From PALSA-926 sp964476835 (GTDB taxonomy: Bacteria; Pseudomonadota; Alphaproteobacteria; Micavibrionales; UBA2020): 39,502 bases of DNA. The notes below the pieces were generated by a model. The model had not been told where the DNA came from and did not search any database. It worked only from the letters and a program-made list of their open reading frames with translations. The stretch covers positions 1 through 39,502 of the forward strand of contig CAYZCE010000018.1 of the NCBI GenBank assembly GCA_964476835.1, written 5' to 3'. The position numbers and the translations under genes are program-made. Below, piece after piece: positions 34,591-39,502 of the stretch. Numbering within the stretch: position 1 is the stretch's first letter; the number at the start of each line of letters is the position of its first letter.

Positions 34591-35994
34591 ATGGCTCTCA
34601 CCTTCACCAAGCATTTCGTCGTCGACCTGCAAACGGGTCTGGCCTATGGCCTCAAAATGGACAGTGAAGGCAAATGCCATGGCGCGCAGGCGCTCGAGCT
34701 TTCTGTCGTGACGACCGAGGGCAGCCCCGTCGTCCAATTCCGCCAGCCCCAAGAAGGCAAGGGCGAGGTCAAGCTTCCTTATGGTAAAACCACCTATGCC
34801 GTCGAACTGGCGCAGGATGGCACCAAGGGCTATGTTTTCACCATCGTCTGGCCGAGCAAGGCGGACATCCAGAGCGGCATTATGCCGACGGTTGCGAAGA
34901 AGGAACTGCCTGCCGATTTCGTCAAGGCCGGTCTCGCGCAAGGCATCTCCGCCGGCCAGAAGAAGATCGAACCGGGCAAGAAGGGCGCGGGCATCGACGA
35001 CGAATATGTGCTGAATGAAGCGCTCAAGAGCATCGACGGCATGATCGGCCTCGACCAGGCGAAGCGCGACATCAAGCAGAACATCGCCATCGCGCAGTTC
35101 AACCGCGCCAAGGAAGAGATGGGCATCCCGACCAAGCCGATCTCGCGCCACATGGTGTTCACCGGCAACCCCGGCACCGGCAAGACCACGTTCGCCCGCG
35201 AAGTCGCCAAGGTTTATCACTCGCTCGGCTTCATCGACAAGCCGACCGTGCATGAAGTGAAGCGCGAAGACCTCGTTGCCGGCTACGTCGGCCAGACCGC
35301 GATCAAGACCAAGGAAGCCATCGACAAGGCCAAGGGCGGCATCCTGTTCATCGACGAAGCTTACGCGCTCTCGCGCGGCGGTCAGGGCAGCGGCGGCGAC
35401 AACGATTTCGGCCGCGAGGCGATCGACACGCTGGTTGCCGCGATGGAGAACATGCGCGAAGAGCTGATCGTCATCGTCGCCGGCTACACCGAGCCGATGA
35501 AGCGCTTCATCGACGCCAACGAAGGCCTCAAGTCGCGCTTCATGACCTACATCGACTTCCAGGACTACGCGATGCCGCAACTCGGCCAGATCCTCGACGT
35601 CATGCTCGAAGACCGCGGCTACAAGATGGACAGCGCGACGCACGACCTCGCGATGAAGCTGCTGCAGGAAGAAAAGACCCGCGCCGGCGCCAGCTTCGGC
35701 AACGGCCGCTCGGTCCGCAACCTCGTCGAAAAGGCGGAGAAGGAACTCGCGCTGCGCCTCGTCAGCGAAAACAAGCTCGGCAAGAACAGCGGCCTCTCGG
35801 ACGAAGAACGCAAGGCCGCGCTGACCACGATCACGCTCAAGGACATCGAAGCGATCACGCTCGCCGGCCTCGACGCGAAAGGCTCGAAGCAGGGCATCAC
35901 CTTCTCCTTCAAGATGGCCGCCAACGACGACCAGCCGAAAGCGCCCGTCAACGCGGCGAAGAAGGGCAAGAACAACAACGGCCCGACAGCTTAA
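34591..35994 (+). CDS. Orphan CbbX/SpoVK-type AAA+ ATPase with unique N-terminal domain
   Basis: A 467-residue protein. The AAA+ module (about 140-425) is of the CbbX/SpoVK subclass: Walker A GNPGTGKT (192-199), a likely pore loop GYVGQT (231-236), Walker B ILFIDEAYAL (251-260), the sensor-1 strand VIVAGYTEPM, the likely arginine finger in LKSRF (313-317) and the sensor-2 helix GNGRSVRNLVEKA (370-382). Residues 1-130 are a beta-rich domain I do not recognise, and the tail is basic and Asn-rich (AAKKGKNNNGPTA). CbbX remodels inhibited RuBisCO, but no RuBisCO genes occur here, so the target is unknown. AAGGA precedes the start and a terminator follows, indicating a single-gene transcript. Confidence 0.9.
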   Translation: MALTFTKHFVVDLQTGLAYGLKMDSEGKCHGAQALELSVVTTEGSPVVQFRQPQEGKGEVKLPYGKTTYAVELAQDGTKGYVFTIVWPSKADIQSGIMPTVAKKELPADFVKAGLAQGISAGQKKIEPGKKGAGIDDEYVLNEALKSIDGMIGLDQAKRDIKQNIAIAQFNRAKEEMGIPTKPISRHMVFTGNPGTGKTTFAREVAKVYHSLGFIDKPTVHEVKREDLVAGYVGQTAIKTKEAIDKAKGGILFIDEAYALSRGGQGSGGDNDFGREAIDTLVAAMENMREELIVIVAGYTEPMKRFIDANEGLKSRFMTYIDFQDYAMPQLGQILDVMLEDRGYKMDSATHDLAMKLLQEEKTRAGASFGNGRSVRNLVEKAEKELALRLVSENKLGKNSGLSDEERKAALTTITLKDIEAITLAGLDAKGSKQGITFSFKMAANDDQPKAPVNAAKKGKNNNGPTA

Positions 35995-36017
35995 AGAGGG
36001 GTTACCTGGGGGTTCCC

Positions 36018-36050
36018 AAAAAGGGTCGCCGTTGCTGGCGGCCCTTTTTT
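36018..36050 (+). terminator. Intrinsic terminator after the AAA+ gene
   Basis: The stem AAGGGTCGCC / GGCGGCCCTT (36021-36030 with 36037-36046, one G-T pair) has a six-base loop and is followed by a run of T. It separates the AAA+ gene from cysQ and may also damp transcription entering cysQ. Confidence 0.9.
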
Positions 36051-36066
36051 CATGTAGTCTCGCCGC

Positions 36067-36837
36067 ATGACTGAATTGCTCGACCTCGCCCGCAAGCTTG
36101 AATCCGTCGCCCGCAAGGCCGGCGAGATCGAGCTCCATTACTTCCGCAACGGCGCCGCCGTCATCGACAAGCAGGACGGCTCGCCCGTCACCGCCGCCGA
36201 CCAGGAAGCTGAAAAACTGATCGCCAAGGAACTCGCCGCGATCGCGCCCGGCATCCCGATGGTGGGCGAAGAGTCCGTCGCGGCCAACGACATCCCTGAT
36301 ATTTCCGGCGGCACCTTCTGGCTGGTCGACCCGCTCGACGGCACGCGCGAATTCATCACCGGCAGCGGCGATTTCACGGTCAACATCGCGCTAATGAAGG
36401 ATTTCCGGCCGGTGATGGGCGTGATCTACGCGCCCGTCGCCGATGAAATGTATTACGGCGCCGACGGCGCGGCCTTCATGAGCCTCGCGGGCGCGCCCGT
36501 GAAGAAGATCGCCGTGCGCCACCCCCCCGCCGAAGGCCTGACGGTGGTGGCCAGCAAGCGCCACGGCGACCCCGAACGCCTGCAGGCCTTCCTGCAGGGC
36601 GTCAATGTGGCGCAACTGGTCAACCGTTCCAGCTCGCTCAAGTTCTGCACGATTGCGGCGGGCGAGGCCGACCTGTATCCGCGCCTCGGCCCCACCTGCG
36701 AATGGGATACGGCGGCGGGAGACGCGATCCTCCGCGCGGCCGGCGGAAGCCTGACGATGATCGACGGCAGCCCCTTCGTCTACGGCAAGCGCGACCGCAA
36801 GTTCCTCAACCCCGAATTCGTGGCGCGCGCGTCATGA
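36067..36837 (+). CDS. cysQ: 3'(2'),5'-bisphosphate nucleotidase CysQ
   Basis: Hydrolyses adenosine 3',5'-bisphosphate (PAP) made during sulfate assimilation and by phosphopantetheinyl transfer. A 256-residue inositol-monophosphatase-fold protein with metal and lithium-sensitivity motifs: GSPVTAADQEAE, VGEES (66-70), the DPLDGT core (88-93) followed by REFITGSGDFTVNIAL, and the C-terminal CEWDTAAGDAILRAAGG. The GTREFI segment is characteristic of CysQ rather than SuhB. ATGA joins it to the HD gene. Confidence 0.95.
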   Translation: MTELLDLARKLESVARKAGEIELHYFRNGAAVIDKQDGSPVTAADQEAEKLIAKELAAIAPGIPMVGEESVAANDIPDISGGTFWLVDPLDGTREFITGSGDFTVNIALMKDFRPVMGVIYAPVADEMYYGADGAAFMSLAGAPVKKIAVRHPPAEGLTVVASKRHGDPERLQAFLQGVNVAQLVNRSSSLKFCTIAAGEADLYPRLGPTCEWDTAAGDAILRAAGGSLTMIDGSPFVYGKRDRKFLNPEFVARAS

Positions 36838-37469
36838 CGGCGCTTGCCGAATGGACGGCGCGCTTCGACGTCAAGGCGCTGGAACTCTATCCGGCGACCG
36901 ACCCTTCGCACGACGTGCTGCACATCCGCCGCGTGGTCAACATGTCGCTGCGCCTTGCGGAAGAAGAGGGCGCCGACGCCGCTGTCGTGCTGCCTGCCGC
37001 CTATTTCCACGATTTCATCAACGTGCCCAAGGACGACCCGCGCCGCAAGGAAGCCTCGCGCATGAGCGCGGCGGCGGCGGTCGAATGGCTGCTCAGCGTC
37101 GGCTATCCCGCGCACCACATGGACGCGATCGCGCATGCCATCGCCGCGCACAGCTTCAGCGCCAATATCGCGCCCGAGACGCTCGAGGCCAAGGTGGTGC
37201 AGGACGCCGACCGTCTCGACAGCCTCGGCGCGATCGGCATCGCGCGCTGTTTTTCCACCTCGACCCTGATGCGCCGCCCGTATTACTGCCCGCACGACGT
37301 CTGGGGCGACGGGCGCGACCTCGACGACCGTTCCTTCGCGATCGACCATTTCCCGATCAAGCTGTTCAAGATCGCCGAGACGATGCAGACCGCTTCCGCC
37401 CGCGCCGAAGGCCGCCGCCGCGTCGCCTTCATGCGCGACTTTCTTGGCCAGATGAAATCGGAGATATAA
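36834..37469 (+). CDS. HD-domain phosphohydrolase (YedJ-like)
   Basis: A 211-residue metal-dependent hydrolase of the HD superfamily. Visible ligands: His26 (PSHDVLH), His59-Asp60 (AAYFHDF), a third histidine region HAIAAHSF, and a final aspartate in QDADRLDSLGAIGIAR, the typical ligand order. YedJ relatives act on nucleotides but the substrate here is unknown. The start overlaps cysQ by four bases; the small membrane protein follows after two bases. The cysQ-HD neighbourhood may point to nucleotide clean-up, an inference from context. Confidence 0.9.
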   Translation: MTALAEWTARFDVKALELYPATDPSHDVLHIRRVVNMSLRLAEEEGADAAVVLPAAYFHDFINVPKDDPRRKEASRMSAAAAVEWLLSVGYPAHHMDAIAHAIAAHSFSANIAPETLEAKVVQDADRLDSLGAIGIARCFSTSTLMRRPYYCPHDVWGDGRDLDDRSFAIDHFPIKLFKIAETMQTASARAEGRRRVAFMRDFLGQMKSEI

Positions 37470-37471
37470 TA

Positions 37472-37813
37472 ATGTACGAACGCAAGAGCCAGCCCCCCAT
37501 TTCCCGCGCCGCATGGTTGAAACGCATGATCGGCGCCGTCCGGCTGGCGTCGTCGATCGTTGGTGGCGCCTTGTTGCTGGGCGTTCTCGGCTATCATTGG
37601 CTAGGCGGCCTCGGCTGGGTCGACAGCCTTCTTGAAGCCTCGATGATCCTCTCCGGCATGGGCCCGGTTGCGGCAATGCATAATGACGCGGTCAAGGTCT
37701 TCGCGTCGCTTTATGCATTGATGAGCGGCGTGGTGGTGCTCGGCTGCGCCAGCATCGTGCTGGCGCCCGTCTACCACCGCTTCCTGCATCACTTCCACCA
37801 CGCGGAACGATGA
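37472..37813 (+). CDS. Small two-helix membrane protein, ion-channel-like
   Basis: A 113-residue protein with two transmembrane helices (about 25-43 and 73-98) separated by a hydrophobic re-entrant-like loop DSLLEASMILSGMGPV, then an LAPVYHRFLHHFHHAE tail with six His. The loop and the C-terminal HRxLHxFH motif resemble a widespread small proteobacterial family that I have seen annotated as potassium-channel-like, though no true TVGYG filter exists. The tail could bind metal or nucleic acid, or only mark membrane topology. It follows the HD gene directly. Confidence 0.8.
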   Translation: MYERKSQPPISRAAWLKRMIGAVRLASSIVGGALLLGVLGYHWLGGLGWVDSLLEASMILSGMGPVAAMHNDAVKVFASLYALMSGVVVLGCASIVLAPVYHRFLHHFHHAER

Positions 37814-37825
37814 CATAATCTGCAT

Positions 37826-37844
37826 CGCCAAATTAAACTTGGCG
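37826..37844. repeat. Perfect hairpin CGCCAA-N7-TTGGCG downstream of the membrane-protein gene
   Basis: Six-base arms separated by seven bases, placed 13 bases after the stop at 37813. No T-run follows on the plus strand, so this is not a standard intrinsic terminator. It may be a 3'-end stabiliser or an operator for the autotransporter gene. Confidence 0.35.
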
Positions 37845-37870
37845 CGCGTGCGGGCGACCTGTTACTCTTT

Positions 37871-37897
37871 TCCCCAAGGGTTAATTGATAAAGGGGA
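37871..37897 (+). promoter_or_regulatory. Possible Shine-Dalgarno-masking stem before the autotransporter
   Basis: TCCCC (37871-37875) can pair with GGGGA (37893-37897), which forms part of the AAGGGG ribosome-binding site for the ATG at 37905. The stem is only five bases, so the effect is speculative. Confidence 0.25.
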
Positions 37898-37904
37898 CAT
37901 GCTC

Positions 37905-39502
37905 ATGACTGCGACTTACAAAAAGATTCTTCTGGCCGGCACCGCGTTGATGGCGCTCAACCTCGCGGCACCGGCGCATGCCGCGCCGCCTGATGCGCAG
38001 CCCGTCGGCACCGGCACGGTCGTCATCGACGGCGACACGCTCTCCAATGTCGAGATCGACCACGACCCGCATGCCTCGGTCGCCATCCAGTTCGAGTATT
38101 ACGACGGCACCGCGCAGATCGACGACAACGTCAACATCACCGGCGCCATCGCGACCGACTACGACGGCTACGGAAGCATCGGCTTCGTCGGCACTTCCAA
38201 GATCACCGGCCAGGTCGGCAGCTCCGACTACATGCTGCGCGCGATTTCCGTCGCCAACGACGGCGACGTCACCTTCAACAAGGGCGTCTTCGCGCAAGGT
38301 ATGCTGGTCAGCGGCGATTACACCACCACGCCCGGCTCCGTCACGCTGAACGGCGCCAGCAACTCGATCGGCCTTGTCCAGTTCTACGGCGAGGGCGCCA
38401 TCAACCTCAACGGCGACCTCACGACGTCGACCGGCATTGATTTCTACGGCTATAACGGCACCCTCAACGTCGGCGAAGGCGTGACGATCACCGGCAACAT
38501 CGGCGACACGACCAACGGCGCGGCGGGCAACGTCAATTTCTCCGGCAGCGCGACGGTCGACGGCCAGATCGGCGCCGTCAACAAGTTCGGCATCGGCGAC
38601 ATCAACTTCAACGGCGGCAAGGGCGCGCTGGTCACCATTACCGGCTCCGCCAACGCGCACAACTTCAACATCAAGGGCGCAGGCGCGGTCGACTTCCAGG
38701 ATACGGTGACAGGCGATATCAACTTCGTCGCCGACGGCGCGGCGACCTTCGAGGGCACCTACCTCTACGGCGGGATTTACGGCACCGATGGCCTCGGCAG
38801 CGCGACCTTCACGAATTCGAGCGCTTACGTGTACGGCGATATCAGCCACCTGAAGGCGTTGACTTTGTCGGGCGGCGCGAGCAGCACGTTTTACGTCGAC
38901 GGCAGCGTTTACGCAGCCGACACGACCGATCTCGGCCTGACGGCAGTGCGCACGACCGGCGATTTCACGGTTGGCAACGGCCAGACGCTGATGACCACCA
39001 TCGACGCCAACAGCGGCGACTATGGCCATGTCTACGCCGATGGCGACGTGACGGTGGACGCGGGCACCAAGCTCAAGATCAGCTTCGACCACGCGGAAGA
39101 CCTTGCCGTCAACGACACCTTTACGATCGTCGATGGCAGCAGTGCCGGCTCCGGCGGCGTCGCCACGCTGACGGGCACGGTCGGCACGGCGATGATCACC
39201 ATGACGCAGGTCGCCGACACCGACAGCCTTGTCGTCAAGGTCACCGACATCAAGACCGCGGCCGAGATCGCCACCGGCCACAACAACCAGGCGGCTGCTG
39301 CGGCATTTGACGATATCGCCCATGGAGACGTGTTCAATAGCCTTGCCAGCGCGCCGACGGCCGCGGCGCTCAACAACATTCTTTCCACGCTTTATCCTGA
39401 CATGAGCGGCATCGTGCAGGAAGCGGCGCTGAGCCATACCGAACATACGCAAGGCCTGATCGAGGAACGCATTGCCTCGTTGCGCGACGGCTCGGCGACG
39501 GG
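37905..39502 (+). CDS. Autotransporter adhesin, passenger part (cut by window edge)
   Basis: At least 532 residues in frame to the end of the window. A Sec signal (MTATYKKILLAGTALMALNL, cleaved near AHA|A) is followed by a long beta-helix-like passenger rich in G, N, D, T and A with repeated turns such as GNIGDTT, GNVNFSGSATVDGQIG, VNKFGIGDINFNGG and AHNFNIKGAGAVDFQD, resembling Sca/OmpB-type passengers of Rickettsiales and other alphaproteobacteria. The final visible part (NNILSTLYPDMSGIVQEAAL, then HTEHTQGLIEERIASLRDG) is the linker that normally precedes the barrel. I chose 37905 because AAGGGG sits eight bases upstream; ATG at 37899 is too close. No cysteines are visible in the passenger. 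Confidence 0.88.
   Translation, partial: MTATYKKILLAGTALMALNLAAPAHAAPPDAQPVGTGTVVIDGDTLSNVEIDHDPHASVAIQFEYYDGTAQIDDNVNITGAIATDYDGYGSIGFVGTSKITGQVGSSDYMLRAISVANDGDVTFNKGVFAQGMLVSGDYTTTPGSVTLNGASNSIGLVQFYGEGAINLNGDLTTSTGIDFYGYNGTLNVGEGVTITGNIGDTTNGAAGNVNFSGSATVDGQIGAVNKFGIGDINFNGGKGALVTITGSANAHNFNIKGAGAVDFQDTVTGDINFVADGAATFEGTYLYGGIYGTDGLGSATFTNSSAYVYGDISHLKALTLSGGASSTFYVDGSVYAADTTDLGLTAVRTTGDFTVGNGQTLMTTIDANSGDYGHVYADGDVTVDAGTKLKISFDHAEDLAVNDTFTIVDGSSAGSGGVATLTGTVGTAMITMTQVADTDSLVVKVTDIKTAAEIATGHNNQAAAAAFDDIAHGDVFNSLASAPTAAALNNILSTLYPDMSGIVQEAALSHTEHTQGLIEERIASLRDGSAT

Noticed and set aside
34407..34667. 86-codon frame in the gap before the AAA+ gene
   Set aside because: Runs 77 bases into the AAA+ gene in another frame, has no good ribosome-binding site, and shows no recognisable domain.
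34531..36138. 535-codon open frame antisense to the AAA+ gene
   Set aside because: Composition dominated by Leu, Val, Asp and Arg as expected for a shadow; the sense strand carries all AAA+ motifs.
37881..39452. 523-codon open frame antisense to the autotransporter passenger
   Set aside because: Repetitive VDVA/AVDR composition is the reverse reading of the Gly/Asn/Asp-rich passenger; the sense strand has a signal peptide and ribosome-binding site.

Overview
This window looks like a core chromosomal segment of a high-GC alphaproteobacterium with a Gram-negative envelope. The case rests on gene order as well as single genes: hrcA diverging from rph-rdgB-hemW; rmuC-def-(nudix)-fmt-truA; divergent lptFG and pepA-holC; a DUF2794-type gene; a PleC/DivJ/PdhS-like histidine kinase; and a GST-like protein resembling the cell-division factor FzlA. 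The rickettsial Sca/OmpB flavour of the autotransporter at the right edge and several ankyrin/Sel1-type proteins would suit a host- or prey-associated alphaproteobacterium (Rhodospirillales or Micavibrio-like), but that is inference. I see no tRNA, rRNA, CRISPR array, insertion sequence or phage gene. Coding density is very high, and no gap between genes exceeds about 250 bases.

Layout. 1-2350 (minus): ankyrin protein, DUF2794-like protein, Sel1-type secreted protein and the 5' part of NADP-isocitrate dehydrogenase. 2434-6151 (minus): envelope lipid transport genes mlaA-mlaC and lptF-lptG. 6208-8128 (plus): pepA and holC, closed by a strong hairpin terminator. 8192-10782 (minus): an M23 murein endopeptidase and a stand-alone autotransporter-type barrel. 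10919-11752: fabI, convergent with hrcA (minus). 12928-16257 (plus): rph, rdgB, hemW and a GNAT acetyltransferase. 16258-18458 (minus): two unrecognised proteins, one exported. 18517-20921 (plus): a Rap1a/Tai-like exported protein and uvrB. 20922-21734 (minus): a PPP-type phosphatase. 21840-23834 (plus): a two-PAS histidine kinase. 23831-29546 (minus): a compact run of aroQ, accB, accC, yceI, a cytochrome b561-YceI fusion, an fzlA-like gene and an atypical SDR. 29715-30431 (plus): a probable Fe(II)/2-oxoglutarate oxygenase-fold protein. 30428-34339 (minus): rmuC-def-nudix-fmt-truA. 34591-35994 (plus): an orphan CbbX/SpoVK-type AAA+ ATPase with its own terminator. 36067-37813 (plus): cysQ, an HD hydrolase and a small two-helix membrane protein. 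37905 to the end (plus): the passenger of a large autotransporter, cut by the window edge.

How the genes work together. Much of the window serves the cell envelope: LPS export (LptFG), outer-membrane lipid asymmetry (MlaA/MlaC), fatty acid synthesis (FabI, AccB, AccC), murein remodelling (M23) and surface display (two autotransporter-type proteins). The rest is translation and RNA processing (Def, Fmt, TruA, RNase PH), genome maintenance (UvrB, RmuC, HolC, RdgB) and central metabolism. Most neighbours overlap by 1-17 bases, suggesting translational coupling. I found no clear new multi-gene defence or mobile system. The most unusual items are the orphan AAA+ ATPase, the b561-YceI fusion joined to the accBC operon, the passenger-less barrel, the MlaA without an obvious lipobox, and the FzlA-like gene.
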